Assembly (NCBI GenBank): GCA_019425015.1
Contig: JAHYYJ010000011.1
Span: 24,267 to 88,266 of the forward strand
Reading direction: 5' to 3'
Origin: Collinsella sp.
GTDB lineage: Bacteria; Actinomycetota; Coriobacteriia; Coriobacteriales; Coriobacteriaceae
Length of the DNA stretch: 64,000 bases
The notes beneath the pieces were generated by a model. It did not search any database and was not told the DNA's origin. It saw nothing but the letters and a program-made list of their open reading frames with translations. Numbering within the stretch: the first letter of the stretch is position 1; every line of letters starts with the position of its first letter. The position numbers and the translations under genes were made by a program. This document shows, piece by piece, positions 32,753 through 43,517 of the stretch.

Positions 32753-35053
32753 TTACTCGGCAGCGGCCTTGAACTTGTTGTAGTTGATCAGGCAGCCGGC
32801 CTTGACGATGGCACGCTCCTCGGCCGTCATATCGGCAATGTAAAGCTCAATCTGCTCGACCGTGCCGTCGGCGCGCACCACGTAGGCGGCGATGTTCTTG
32901 AGGTCGCCATCGAGCGCGGCACGGATACCCGGCACAAAGACGTAGTCGCCCACCTCAAAGTTGGGCTCCGTCTCCATCTGGAAGGGCACCATGCCCCAGT
33001 TCATCACGTTGGAGCGATAGCGCTTGGTGGCGTACTCGTGGACGATGTTGGCCAGGCCGCCAATTACGCGCTGGCAGCTCGCGGCCTGCTCGCGGGCAGA
33101 ACCGTCGCCCGGCTTCTTGGCGTAGAGCATGGAGCCATACTCGGTCGCCTTGGCATCGGCCGCGATGCCCGCGCCGGCCAGCGCCTCAAACACGCCGGCA
33201 AGCTCGGCATCGAGCGCCGCCAGGTCGCCCGTGGCCTCGCCGGCCACGCGGCGCTTTTCTACCGCGTCAACCTCCTTGGAACGGCCCACGTAGGCCGGGT
33301 CGCGGCGGCTCAGCGTAAACTCGGCCAGGCCCAGCGGGTTGGAGCGGAAGGAGCTCGTCTCGCCCGAGGGAATGAGCTCGTCGGTCGTAGTGACCGGGTC
33401 CATGATCTTGGAGCAAACCTTGAGCAGGATATCGTCGCCGAGCGGCTCCATCGCGGGCCACGGCTTGATGTTGGGGCCCTCGACCAGCTCGTCGGCGGGC
33501 TCAGCCTTGTCAAAGCCCCAGTACACGCGCTTCTTGTAGGGAGCGTCGTCGAAGGTGTACTCGCAGGCCTCGTCCCAAGTCTCCTCGGGTAGGTCGGTCG
33601 CCGGCGTCAGGACGCCGCCGTTGGCAGCCGTCGCCGCAATGGAGCGAGCGTCCATCAGAGCCACGGCGCTCAACTGGCCATTGCCCGGCTTGGAGCCCTC
33701 ACGGTTGGGGAAGTTGCGCGTAGTGTGGCGGATCGAAAGGCCGTTGTTGGCAGGCGTGTCGCCGGCGCCAAAGCACGGACCGCAGAACGCCGTGCGCACG
33801 ATCGCGCCGGCCTCCATAAGGTCGTAGATATAGCCACGACGTGTAAGTTCGAGCGCCACGGGCTGGCTCGTGGGATAGACCGACAGCGAGAACTCGCCGC
33901 AGCCGGTGTTGGCGCCCTTGAGCACGCGGGCAGCCTGAACCACGGAGTCGTAGTTGCCGCCCGAGCAGCCGGCGATGACGCCCTGCTGCACGTGCAGCTT
34001 GCCGTCGACGATCTTGTCGAGCAGGCTAAAGTGCGTCTTACCCTCGCCGATCTTAGCGGCCTCGAGCTCCACCTCGTGCAGGATGTCCTCGAGGTTCTCG
34101 TTGAGCTCGTCGATCTCAAAGCCGTTGGAAGGATGGAACGGCAGCGCGATCATGGGCTTGATGCTCGACAGATCGACCTCGACGCAGCCGTCGTAGTAGG
34201 CGACATCGGCGGGCTTGAGCTCGCGGTAGTCGTCGCCGCGGCCGTGCATGGTCAGGAATGCATGCGTGTCCTCGTCAGTGGCCCAGATGCTCGACAGGCA
34301 GGTGGTCTCGGTGGTCATGACGTCGACGCCGTTGCGGTAATCGGTCGTCATGCTCGCGATGCCGGGGCCCACAAACTCCATGACCTTGTTCTTGACGTAA
34401 CCCTTGGCAAAGACAGCGCGGATGATGGCGAGCGCAACGTCGTGCGGGCCGACGCCGGGGCGCGGGGCGCCCGTGAGGTAGATGGCGACAACGCCGGGAT
34501 AGGCGACGTCGTAGGTGTCGCGCAGCAGTTGCTTTGCCAGCTCGCCGCCGCCCTCGCCCACGGCCATAGTGCCCAGAGCGCCGTAGCGGGTGTGCGAGTC
34601 GGAACCCAAGATCATCTTGCCGCAACCGGCAAAGTTCTCGCGCATAAAGGAGTGGATGACGGCGATGTGCGGCGGGACGAAGATGCCGCCGTACTTCTTG
34701 GCCGCAGAGAGGCCAAAGACGTGGTCGTCCTCGTTGATGGTGCCGCCCACGGCGCACAGCGAATTATGGCAGTTGGTGAGCACGTAGGGCAGCGGGAACT
34801 GCTCCATGCCCGAGGCGCGCGCCGTCTGGATGATGCCGACAAAGGTGATGTCGTGGCTCGCCATGGCGTCGAAGCGAATCTTGAGCGCCTCGGGGTCGCC
34901 GGACGTATTGTGTGCCTGAAGGATCGAATACGCGATGGTGCCGCGCTTGGCATCCTCGGGCGTCTGCGTAATGCCGCGCTCAGCGGCCTCGGCTGCAGGC
35001 ACAACCTCGCTGCCGCCGCGCAGGTAGATGCCGTCCTCGTACAGCTTAACCAT
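32753..35053 (-). CDS. Aconitase-family hydratase
   Basis: A 766-aa aconitase-superfamily enzyme. The likely [4Fe-4S] cysteines are in VIAGCSGGNYD and FCGPCFGAGD. Other family stretches are GTIAYSIL, LGSDSHTRYGALGTMAVGEGG and TRNFPNREGSKPGNGQ. It is shorter than AcnA (about 890 aa) and carries a C-terminal swivel-like domain. It probably isomerises citrate to isocitrate or a related hydroxy-acid; true substrate is not certain because no other TCA gene is nearby. ATG at 35053 follows GGGAGACAGT; an upstream extension of 34 codons lacks such a site. Confidence 0.88.
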   Translation of the reverse strand: MVKLYEDGIYLRGGSEVVPAAEAAERGITQTPEDAKRGTIAYSILQAHNTSGDPEALKIRFDAMASHDITFVGIIQTARASGMEQFPLPYVLTNCHNSLCAVGGTINEDDHVFGLSAAKKYGGIFVPPHIAVIHSFMRENFAGCGKMILGSDSHTRYGALGTMAVGEGGGELAKQLLRDTYDVAYPGVVAIYLTGAPRPGVGPHDVALAIIRAVFAKGYVKNKVMEFVGPGIASMTTDYRNGVDVMTTETTCLSSIWATDEDTHAFLTMHGRGDDYRELKPADVAYYDGCVEVDLSSIKPMIALPFHPSNGFEIDELNENLEDILHEVELEAAKIGEGKTHFSLLDKIVDGKLHVQQGVIAGCSGGNYDSVVQAARVLKGANTGCGEFSLSVYPTSQPVALELTRRGYIYDLMEAGAIVRTAFCGPCFGAGDTPANNGLSIRHTTRNFPNREGSKPGNGQLSAVALMDARSIAATAANGGVLTPATDLPEETWDEACEYTFDDAPYKKRVYWGFDKAEPADELVEGPNIKPWPAMEPLGDDILLKVCSKIMDPVTTTDELIPSGETSSFRSNPLGLAEFTLSRRDPAYVGRSKEVDAVEKRRVAGEATGDLAALDAELAGVFEALAGAGIAADAKATEYGSMLYAKKPGDGSAREQAASCQRVIGGLANIVHEYATKRYRSNVMNWGMVPFQMETEPNFEVGDYVFVPGIRAALDGDLKNIAAYVVRADGTVEQIELYIADMTAEERAIVKAGCLINYNKFKAAAE

Positions 35054-35215
35054 ACTGTCTCCCACTCTGCCCGAAAGGCTCGGGCGCATAGCATACATTC
35101 GTTCAATATCGTGCCATAGAACGGTTGCGAGTGGGTTACGAATCTGCACGTTCACTTTATCTCAGTAAAGCATAAGGCGAGCCGGGGGCGGGAAGACCGG
35201 TTTGGCGCAAGGAGT

Positions 35216-35256
35216 GTCCCCAAGTGCCGGCACAAAAGGAACGTCCCCAAGTGCCG
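35216..35256. repeat. GTCCCCAAGTGCCG direct repeat and REP-like unit
   Basis: GTCCCCAAGTGCCG occurs at 35216-35229 and 35243-35256. CGGCAC (35228-35233) and GTGCCG (35251-35256) pair around AA-AAGGAACGTCCCC-AA, again with a 13-nt core ending GTCCCC. Confidence 0.7.
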
Positions 35257-35263
35257 AAATGAC

Positions 35264-35327
35264 GAGAGTGGATAATCTCCCACTTTGAGCCTGCAAACAG
35301 GCCAAAAACGGGAGATTATCCACTCTC
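35264..35327. repeat. 64-bp hairpin repeat (family F, copy 1)
   Basis: Perfect 18-bp arms GAGAGTGGATAATCTCCC (35264-35281) and GGGAGATTATCCACTCTC (35310-35327) enclose a 28-nt loop. A homologue with the same loop apart from a few bases is at 62994-63057. Confidence 0.9.
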
Positions 35328-35334
35328 ATTCTGC

Positions 35335-35369
35335 GGGCACTCATTTAAGTCTGTCCCCAATGAGTGCCC
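35335..35369. repeat. REP-like palindrome (family A loop, GGGCACTC stem)
   Basis: Arms GGGCACTCATT (35335-35345) and AATGAGTGCCC (35359-35369) enclose the 13-nt loop TAAGTCTGTCCCC. Confidence 0.88.
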
Positions 35370-35385
35370 GGCAGCGTCGGCGGAG

Positions 35386-35802
35386 CTATAGGTCGCTACC
35401 CGTACCTAGCAGCTTGCGCATGACTTGCTCGGGGTTGACCGAGCCGTCGCGCGGGGCCAGGGCGGTGATCTTCTTTTGCATCTTGTACTCGTGCAGCTCG
35501 TCCTCGAGCTGGCGCACGCGAGCACGGAGCTTTTCATTCTCGCGCTCGCGCTCCTCGGCACGCTCCTTCATATCGAGGATGCGCACCACGCCGGCAAGGT
35601 TGATACCCTCGTCGGTCAGTTGGTTGATGAGCTCCAGGCGCTCGATATCGGCACGCGAATACAGGCGCGTGTTGCCGCCCGAGCGCTGGGGGTTCACCAG
35701 GCCCTTGGACTCGTAGACGCGCAGAGTCTGCGGATGCATGCCGGTCAGCTCGGCCGCCACGCTGATCATGTACAGCGGTTTGTTCCTATTGTCCTCGGCC
35801 AT
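35386..35802 (-). CDS. hspR: Heat-shock repressor HspR (MerR family)
   Basis: A 138-aa MerR-type protein: HTH (about residues 10-50: YMISVAAELTGMHPQTLRVYE), the family wing GLVNPQRSGGNTRLYS, then a long coiled coil (about 80-110, KERAEERERENEKLRARV). In actinobacteria HspR binds HAIR operators and represses dnaK and clpB, using DnaK as co-repressor. It is the last gene of dnaK-grpE-dnaJ-hspR, 72 bp after dnaJ. The shared motif upstream of dnaK and clpB is its likely target here. Confidence 0.93.
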   Translation of the reverse strand: MAEDNRNKPLYMISVAAELTGMHPQTLRVYESKGLVNPQRSGGNTRLYSRADIERLELINQLTDEGINLAGVVRILDMKERAEERERENEKLRARVRQLEDELHEYKMQKKITALAPRDGSVNPEQVMRKLLGTGSDL

Positions 35803-35874
35803 GCTACCTGACCCCTTTCCGTCTCGTTATCGTCCATCATAAGCCCGCGGGCGCGGGCGTGCGCCACGACCGCC

Positions 35875-36840
35875 CTAGTACGTCGCCTTGTAACGGTTGA
35901 CCTTCTCGCGATAGTCGCGCGTGTCGGCCTCGCGCAGCTTGGTCATGGCATCGCGCTCGTCATCGGATAGGTTCGTGGGGACCTGCACCTTGATCTCGAC
36001 GAGCAGCGCGCCCGTACGGCCACGGTGCTTAACGTCGGGCGCTCCCATCTCCTTAAAGCGGAACTTCTTGCCCGTCTGGGTACCCGCGGGCACTTTCAAA
36101 CGGACCGTCGCACCGCCGGGCGTAGGCACGTCCACCGTGCAGCCGAGCGCCGCCTCGTAGACCGAGACCGGTACCTCCATGGTCACGTCGGCGCCTTTGC
36201 GCTTAAACAGCGGGTGCTCCTCCACATGCGTGGTCACGACCAGGTCGCCGCGCTCGCCACCCGCAACGCCATACTCGCCGCGACGCTTGTAGCGTAGCTT
36301 GCCGCCGTCGACCGCGCCCGCGGGCACCGAGACCGTGATCGTCTGCTGCTCGCCTGTCGAGGGAATGCGATAGGTGACCTTGTGCGTCACGCCGCGAAAC
36401 GCGTCCTCGGCCGTCACATCGACGGTCAGCGATAGGTCGCCGCCCTTGCGAGCGCGGCTGCGACCCGCGCCGGCACCGGCAGCGCCCGCAGCCCCGGCAA
36501 AGCCCGAGCCCCAATCGCTACCCCAGGCGCCGTTGCCGCTAAAGATGCTGTCGAAGATATCGCCCCAGCCGCTGGCGCCCGCGCCGGCACCGTAGCCGCC
36601 GCCATACGCGCCGCCCGCGCCCGGCATGCCGCCGAACATGAGCATCTGGTCGTACTCTTTGCGCTTCTTCTCGTCCGAAAGCGTCTCGTAGGCCTCGCTG
36701 ATCTCCTTGAACTTGGCCTCGTCGCCGCCGGCATCGGGGTGATATTTTTGCGCGAGCTTGCGAAACGCGCTCTTGATCTCTTTGTCGGAGGCGCTCTTGG
36801 ATACGCCCAGGATGTCATAGAAGGTTTTGCCTGCAGCCAT
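35875..36840 (-). CDS. dnaJ: DnaJ-family co-chaperone without zinc-finger domain
   Basis: A 321-aa J-domain protein. The J-domain (residues 1-70) has the HPD motif (QKYHPDAGG). A Gly/Ala-rich linker follows (about 75-130). Two C-terminal beta-domains (about 140-310) bind substrate (GGDLSLTVDVTAEDAF). The CxxCxGxG zinc-binding repeats of classical DnaJ are absent and no cysteines are seen, so it is a class B (CbpA-like) protein although it sits in the dnaK operon. It stimulates DnaK ATPase. It lies 107 bp after grpE with a stem-loop between. Confidence 0.93.
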   Translation of the reverse strand: MAAGKTFYDILGVSKSASDKEIKSAFRKLAQKYHPDAGGDEAKFKEISEAYETLSDEKKRKEYDQMLMFGGMPGAGGAYGGGYGAGAGASGWGDIFDSIFSGNGAWGSDWGSGFAGAAGAAGAGAGRSRARKGGDLSLTVDVTAEDAFRGVTHKVTYRIPSTGEQQTITVSVPAGAVDGGKLRYKRRGEYGVAGGERGDLVVTTHVEEHPLFKRKGADVTMEVPVSVYEAALGCTVDVPTPGGATVRLKVPAGTQTGKKFRFKEMGAPDVKHRGRTGALLVEIKVQVPTNLSDDERDAMTKLREADTRDYREKVNRYKATY

Positions 36841-36912
36841 CGTAGCTCCTCTCCTGTTTCATCCGCCGCACAGCGGGCGGCGGTTCATGCTTTCATATGG
36901 CACTAGGCCAGA

Positions 36913-36942
36913 AAGGGCCCCGGGTGTTGCCCCGGGGCCCTT
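36913..36942 (-). other. GC-rich stem-loop between grpE and dnaJ
   Basis: AAGGGCCCCGGG and CCCGGGGCCCTT form a perfect 12-bp stem with a 6-nt loop. Without a T-run it could protect upstream dnaK-grpE mRNA or lower dnaJ-hspR expression. Confidence 0.6.
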
Positions 36943-36947
36943 CTCAA

Positions 36948-37790
36948 TTACTCCTCGGTGCTCTCGGCCGTATCGGCCGCGGCATCCTCGGGCGCCGCTT
37001 CGGGCTCCGGTGCGGGGCGCTTCTCGCCACCGTAGGTCACCGTCACCATCGCGGAACGCAGGATGCGATCCGCCATGCGGTAGCCCTTCTGGTACACGTC
37101 GTTGACGGTCTCGTCGTACTGCGATGCGTCCTCGACGCGACCCACGGCCTGGTGCTCGAGCGGATCGAACGCCTCACCCTTGGGATCGATGGGCTCAACG
37201 CCCTCGTGCGCAAACACATCGAGCAGCTTGGCATGCACCGCGTCGACGCCATCGACGAACTGCTTAAAATCGTCGGAAAGCTCCTGGCTACGGGCATGGT
37301 CGATCGCGCGCTCGATATCGTCAACCACCGGCAACAGCGCGGTGACAAGCTTCTCGGTCGCGCGCTCGCGCTCGGCGATACGCTCGTTGGCAGTGCGGCG
37401 ACGGAAGTTCTCCCAGTCGGCCTGCAGACGGGCGGTACGCTCGGTGGCGTCCTTTGCCTTGTCCTCGGCGGCCTTCTGGGCCTCTGCCGCAGCATCGAGC
37501 TCGCTGCGCACGTCGGCAAGCTCCTTTTGGGCCTGCTCGAACTTGAGCTTAAAGTCGTTGTCGGCGGCTTCCTCACCGGCGCGGATAGCGGCTTCCACCA
37601 TCTCGTCCTCGGTCATCGTCGCCTCCTTGTTGGAATCCTCTACCTGGTTCTCGGCAGCCTCGGCGGCCTCGGCCTCGTTGGCCTCGGTATCGTCGACGGC
37701 CTCTACGGGAATCTTCACGTCCTTCTCCTCAGAGTCAACGGGGGCGGCGCCAGCGGCGGCCGCCTCCGTGCGAGCTTTACGGGCGGACAT
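36948..37790 (-). CDS. grpE: GrpE nucleotide exchange factor
   Basis: A 280-aa protein, longer than typical GrpE (about 200 aa) because of acidic low-complexity ends: residues 10-75 (Glu/Ala-rich) and the last 25. The core has a long coiled coil (about 80-150), the family stretch RLQADWENFRRRT, and a C-terminal beta-domain (NDVYQKGYRMADRILRSAMVTV). It releases ADP from DnaK. It begins 2 bp after the dnaK stop. Confidence 0.95.
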   Translation of the reverse strand: MSARKARTEAAAAGAAPVDSEEKDVKIPVEAVDDTEANEAEAAEAAENQVEDSNKEATMTEDEMVEAAIRAGEEAADNDFKLKFEQAQKELADVRSELDAAAEAQKAAEDKAKDATERTARLQADWENFRRRTANERIAERERATEKLVTALLPVVDDIERAIDHARSQELSDDFKQFVDGVDAVHAKLLDVFAHEGVEPIDPKGEAFDPLEHQAVGRVEDASQYDETVNDVYQKGYRMADRILRSAMVTVTYGGEKRPAPEPEAAPEDAAADTAESTEE

Positions 37791-37792
37791 GA

Positions 37793-39685
<1,893 letters not shown>

Positions 39686-39794
39686 TAGAAATTCCCTCTC
39701 TCTTTTGCGTTCGCGCCGCCTCGACGATCTGTCGCGCGGCGCTTCGGCTTGTCTTTCAGGATGTAGTGTATCCCCTTATGGGCCGGAATATACA

Positions 39795-39821
39795 AAATCT
39801 AAGTCAATTCATATAAGATTT
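39795..39821. promoter_or_regulatory. Heat-shock motif upstream of dnaK
   Basis: AAATCTAAGTC-N5-ATATAAGATTT matches the element before clpB in sequence, spacing and orientation relative to the gene. On the dnaK strand TATATT (39787-39792) is a -10-like hexamer 2 bp beyond it, as TATAAG is before clpB. Confidence 0.68.
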
Positions 39822-39990
39822 CTTATTGTTGAGAGTTTAGGTTCTTAAATGCGCAGGTAGATGCGCTGAATGAGTTCTCGGCAAATCTATTGAGATCTAT
39901 GTAGAGTTGACTGAGGTGTGAGCCTGAAGCCGTACAGGGGGCCTTGGAGCGACCCCGGGGGAAGCGCGACCCAGTCTGAGCGTAAATTCC

Positions 39991-40066
39991 GGGACGCAGT
40001 TTCCGCCGGGCGGTCCAACCGGAAACCGTGTCCCGTTTTGGACGTGGATTACGGGATGCGGTTTCC
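39991..40066. repeat. Second cluster of GGGATGCGGTTTCC-type repeats
   Basis: The gene-free stretch 39822-40201 holds three units: GGGACGCAGTTTCC (39991-40004), GGAAACCGTGTCCC (40021-40034) and GGGATGCGGTTTCC (40053-40066). The flanking word TTTTGGACG also recurs from the cluster at 4522. Nothing else was recognised in the stretch. Confidence 0.78.
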
Positions 40067-40201
40067 GCAAACACGCTCAATCGCCCTATATTTCAAGTCA
40101 CCTGTAGCTAACATTTGCGCAGCTCAACGGCCTCACCTGCATGTTTTTTAGTAAGCCATGGCATACTCGGCGAACGGTATGAAGATGCCGGTCAGAGGGT
40201 A

Positions 40202-40229
40202 TTGCAAACGGTCGCTCCCGTGGTATGTT
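40202..40229 (+). promoter_or_regulatory. Candidate ferredoxin promoter
   Basis: TTGCAA (40202-40207), a 16-bp spacer and TATGTT (40224-40229) lie about 60 bp upstream of the ferredoxin start. Confidence 0.5.
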
Positions 40230-40290
40230 TTTGCCCGAATCAAACCGACGCGCATCGCCTGTAGCGTCGGTCAACAGAGAGGAAACTACC

Positions 40291-40476
40291 ATGGCTCATC
40301 CCGTAATTGATGCCGACGAGTGCATCGCTTGTGGCGTTTGCGTCGACTCCTGCCCCGCTGGCGTTCTGGAGCTCCAGGACGTCGCCACCGTCGCTGACGA
40401 GGACTCCTGCGTCGCCTGTGGCGCTTGCCAGGACGCTTGCCCCGCTGGCGCGATCACCGAGATCGTCGAGGAGTAA
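40291..40476 (+). CDS. 2[4Fe-4S] bacterial-type ferredoxin
   Basis: A 61-aa electron carrier, starting MAHPVIDADECIACGVCVDS. Two Cys motifs, CIACGVCVDSCP and CVACGACQDACP, each supply cysteines to one [4Fe-4S] cluster, the clostridial ferredoxin pattern. ATG at 40291 follows GAGGAAAC; the frame is open 22 codons earlier without support. A promoter candidate and a strong terminator make it a single-gene unit, likely highly expressed. It would serve pyruvate:ferredoxin oxidoreductase, hydrogenase or the Fe-S flavoproteins. Confidence 0.97.
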   Translation: MAHPVIDADECIACGVCVDSCPAGVLELQDVATVADEDSCVACGACQDACPAGAITEIVEE

Positions 40477-40520
40477 CAACTCCCGCACTTGCACACTCAA
40501 AAGTACACCGTGCACAAAAA

Positions 40521-40557
40521 AGGAGGCCTCCGCATCGCCGCGGAGGCCTCCTTTTTT
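40521..40557 (+). terminator. Rho-independent terminator of the ferredoxin gene
   Basis: AGGAGGCCTCCG and CGGAGGCCTCCT form a 12-bp stem with an 8-nt loop, preceded by A6 and followed by T6. Confidence 0.95.
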
Positions 40558-40606
40558 GTGCGGATAACCAATTAGGCACCATCGCAGGTTGAGCTCACGT
40601 CAGCGA

Positions 40607-40704
40607 AAACGTCCCTAAGCGAGCAAGGTGACGTGAAAGAGGAGGGAAGCGTACTTTGGTACGCGACCGACGATTGAACGTCAGATTGCCGCTTAGGGAC
40701 GTTT
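40607..40704. repeat. 98-bp structured repeat (family E, copy 1)
   Basis: Outer arms AAACGTCCCTAAGC (40607-40620) and GCTTAGGGACGTTT (40691-40704) pair perfectly. Inside are GAGCAAGGTGACGTGAAA and TTGAACGTCAGATTGCC around an inner hairpin GCGTACTTTGGTACGC. The second copy is at 55003-55101 with compensating changes. Confidence 0.88.
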
Positions 40705-40714
40705 GCAGCATCGG

Positions 40715-41260
40715 CTACGACAGATCGTCCTCGTAGGGCATCAGGTCTGCCAAATAGCCTTTCTCCTTGAGTATGGCCTCGATCTCGTCGAGGGTTTGCT
40801 CATCCTCTGCCGCAATGCGGTGGAAGTGATAGCCGCTCGTCACCGTTAGTAGTGGAAAGCTCTTGCCGCTCTCGATATCGTGCAGGTAGCGCTCAACATC
40901 GCGACGATTGCGAATGTCCAGGTCGGCCGTGATCTTACCGTACACGCGGTGATTGACGATCACGTTGAGCACGGCGCCGCCGGCGTCGACGATACTCGTG
41001 AGCTCATCGCCTGCCTGCTCCACGCTGTGGCGAACCTTGACCAAGCGCGTGGGCACGGCGGGGCTGCTGGGGGCCTCCTGCAGCACGTAGCCGCGGTTGG
41101 TTGCCACGACATCGTGCCCATCGGCGCGCAACAGGGCAATATCCTGAACCACGACCTGGCGGCTCACGCCAACCTCGCGGGCAAGTGCGCTGCCCGAAAC
41201 GGGCTCCCTGGCTCCCTCGAGCACGCCCATGATGGCACGACGGCGCTCGCGGGCGTTCAT
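40715..41260 (-). CDS. niaR: NAD biosynthesis repressor (NiaR/NadR type, 3H domain)
   Basis: A 181-aa protein with an N-terminal winged HTH (about residues 5-60: RRRAIMGVLEGAREPVSG) and a C-terminal 3H domain whose conserved histidines are visible in VRHSVEQ, VNHRVYG and GYHFHRI. NiaR-type repressors sense niacin and shut down de novo NAD synthesis. Its start overlaps the nadC stop (TAATG), placing it last in nadA-nadB-nadC-niaR. The predicted operator overlaps the promoter upstream of nadA. Confidence 0.92.
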   Translation of the reverse strand: MNARERRRAIMGVLEGAREPVSGSALAREVGVSRQVVVQDIALLRADGHDVVATNRGYVLQEAPSSPAVPTRLVKVRHSVEQAGDELTSIVDAGGAVLNVIVNHRVYGKITADLDIRNRRDVERYLHDIESGKSFPLLTVTSGYHFHRIAAEDEQTLDEIEAILKEKGYLADLMPYEDDLS

Positions 41261-42120
41261 TATTTACCGTCCAGCAGACGCAGGTGCTTAAGCGAGAGGT
41301 CGAGGATCGGGGCGGAGTGTGTCAGCGCGCCCGAGCTAATAAAGTCGACGCCCAGATCGGCCAGGGCGCGAATAATGCTGGCGTCCACATTGCCCGAACA
41401 CTCAGTCTTGGCGCGACCGGCGATAAGCTCGATAGCGGCGGCCATGTCGTCGTGGGTCATGTTGTCGAACATGATGATGTCGGCGCCGGCTTCCACGGCC
41501 TCGCGCACCATGTCCAGGTTCTCGCACTCGATCTCGACCGTCGTGGTAAACGATGCATGGGCGCGCGCCATCTCAATCGCGCGCGCCACGCCACCGGCGG
41601 CGTCGATGTGGTTGTCCTTGAGCATGACGGCCGTCGACAGGTTGTAGCGATGGTTGCTGCCGCCGCCGATCTCAACCGCCGCCTTCTCGAAAACGCGCAT
41701 GCCCGGCGTGGTCTTGCGTGTGTCGACAAGCACGGTCTTGGTACCCTCGAGCGCCGCTGCCATTCTGTGCGTATAGGTAGCGATACCGCTCATGCGCTGC
41801 AGGTAGTTGAGCGCCACGCGCTCGCCCGAAAGCAGCACGCGCGCATCGCCGCGCACCTGGCCCACGTGGTCGCCGGCGTGCACCTCGTCACCGTCGGCAA
41901 CATCAAACAGCACCGAGCTCTGCGAATCCAGCAGCTCAAAGGTGCGGGCGAACACATCCAAGCCCGCGATGATGCCATCGGCCTTGGCGATGAGCTCCAC
42001 CGTGGCGGGGCGCGCCGTGGGGCACACGCTCGCCGTGCTCACGTCCTCAAACGTAATGTCCTCGCGTAGAGCCTGCAGAATCAGATCATCGACGACGAGT
42101 TTCATGGTAATGGGATTCAT
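41260..42120 (-). CDS. nadC: Nicotinate-nucleotide pyrophosphorylase (carboxylating)
   Basis: A 286-aa quinolinate phosphoribosyltransferase: converts quinolinate and PRPP to nicotinate mononucleotide and CO2. Family stretches include LNYLQRMSGIAT, VDTRKTTPGMR, GGSNHRYNLST and KDNHI. The length is normal for the family. GGAGGAG lies before the ATG, inside the end of nadB. It starts 3 bp after nadB and overlaps niaR by 1 bp. Confidence 0.97.
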   Translation of the reverse strand: MNPITMKLVVDDLILQALREDITFEDVSTASVCPTARPATVELIAKADGIIAGLDVFARTFELLDSQSSVLFDVADGDEVHAGDHVGQVRGDARVLLSGERVALNYLQRMSGIATYTHRMAAALEGTKTVLVDTRKTTPGMRVFEKAAVEIGGGSNHRYNLSTAVMLKDNHIDAAGGVARAIEMARAHASFTTTVEIECENLDMVREAVEAGADIIMFDNMTHDDMAAAIELIAGRAKTECSGNVDASIIRALADLGVDFISSGALTHSAPILDLSLKHLRLLDGK

Positions 42121-42123
42121 GGT

Positions 42124-43500
42124 CTACTCCTCCACGGCCTGCGTGCCAGCGGCACGGGCCAAATCATCGATTGCCAGGGTGTCGACGCTCAGGGCGCGAT
42201 GACGGCCATCGAGCGCGGGATCGCCCGCCTGCTCCACGGCCAGCGACTCGCCGGTACGCATGTACCACGCGGCGCGACGACCCCAGACCAGCGCCTCGAG
42301 CAGGCTGTTTGATGCAAGGCGATTCTTGCCGTGAACGCCGTTGCAAGCCGTCTCGCCCGCGGCATAGAGCTCGGGCATCGAGGTGCGGCCGTCCTTGTCG
42401 ACCCACACGCCGCCCATAAAGTAGTGCTGTGTGGGCGTAACGGGGATGGGCTCGTCCAAGATATCGCGGCCGTCCTCCAGGCAGCGTGCGCGAATGTTGG
42501 CAAAGTGCCCGGTCACCACATCGCGCTCGACGGGGGCAAAGCTCAGCCACTCGTGCTCGGTGCCGTCCTGCTTCATCTGCTCGCGAATAGCGGCGGCGAC
42601 CACATCGCGCGGCTGAAGTTCATCGGTAAAGCGCTCGCCGGCGGCGTTGAGCAAAATCGCGCCCTCGCCGCGGCAGCTCTCGCTGATCAGGAACGTACGG
42701 CCTGGCTGCGGCGAGAACAGGCCCGTGGGATGGATCTGCACGTAGTCCAGGTGCTCCATCTTAATGCCATGCTCCTGAGCGATGTAGCAGGCATCGCCCG
42801 TGAGCTGCGGATAGTTGGTCGAGTGGTCGTATACGCCACCGATGCCGCCCGTCGCCCACAGCGTGTGGCGGGCATGGATCTTAAACGGCTCGCCGGCATG
42901 CACGCCCTCGGCAGCATTTGCCAGCTCGTCGGCAGGACGAACCGAGTTGTCCTCGTCCACGGAAACGGCGACGACACCGGCACACACCGTGGCGCCGTCA
43001 CGCTCGCCCGTCAGGATATCGGTCATGGCCACGTGCTCCAAAATCTGCACGTTATCCAGCTTGCGAACGGCCTGGAGCAGCTTGGTCGTAATCTCCTTGC
43101 CGGTGATATCGGCATGGAAGGCAATGCGCGGACGGCTGTGCGCGCCCTCGCGGGTAAAGTCGAGGCTGCCGTCGGCCTTGCGCTCAAAATCCACGCCCAG
43201 CGCTAGCAGGTCGTTGATGACCGAACGGCTCGAGCGGATCATGATGTCGACGCTCTCACGGCGATTCTCGTAATGACCGGCGTGCATGGTGTCCTCAAAG
43301 AAGGCATCGTAGTCCGATCCCTCAGGCAGCACGCAGATGCCGCCCTGCGCGAGCATCGAATCGCACTCGTCGACAGCGCCCTTGGAGAGCATGATCACAC
43401 GCGTGCTCGTCGGCAGATTGAGGGCCGCGTACAGGCCTGCCACGCCGCAGCCGGCAATGACGACGTCGCACTCCATGTCGGGGTATTGCTTGGTTTCCAC
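42124..43500 (-). CDS. nadB: L-aspartate oxidase
   Basis: A 458-aa FAD enzyme that oxidises L-aspartate to iminoaspartate. The FAD Rossmann motif is near the N-terminus (DVVIAGCGVAGLYAALNL). Later stretches are LWATGGIGGVYDHSTNYP, VQIHPTGL and GMHGKNRLASNS-like GVHGKNRLASNSLLEAL. In anaerobes fumarate is the likely electron acceptor. GTG at 43500 follows AAAGGA; the frame is open upstream but runs into the palindrome at 43518. NadA, encoded just upstream, uses its product. Confidence 0.96.
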   Translation of the reverse strand: METKQYPDMECDVVIAGCGVAGLYAALNLPTSTRVIMLSKGAVDECDSMLAQGGICVLPEGSDYDAFFEDTMHAGHYENRRESVDIMIRSSRSVINDLLALGVDFERKADGSLDFTREGAHSRPRIAFHADITGKEITTKLLQAVRKLDNVQILEHVAMTDILTGERDGATVCAGVVAVSVDEDNSVRPADELANAAEGVHAGEPFKIHARHTLWATGGIGGVYDHSTNYPQLTGDACYIAQEHGIKMEHLDYVQIHPTGLFSPQPGRTFLISESCRGEGAILLNAAGERFTDELQPRDVVAAAIREQMKQDGTEHEWLSFAPVERDVVTGHFANIRARCLEDGRDILDEPIPVTPTQHYFMGGVWVDKDGRTSMPELYAAGETACNGVHGKNRLASNSLLEALVWGRRAAWYMRTGESLAVEQAGDPALDGRHRALSVDTLAIDDLARAAGTQAVEE

Positions 43501-43517
43501 AGGAATCCTTTCCCTTG

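Noticed and set aside
40607..40704. Possible riboswitch upstream of nadR
   Set aside because: It lies downstream of the nadR stop, and the second copy lies beyond the end of a lipoprotein gene, so a cis-leader role is unlikely.
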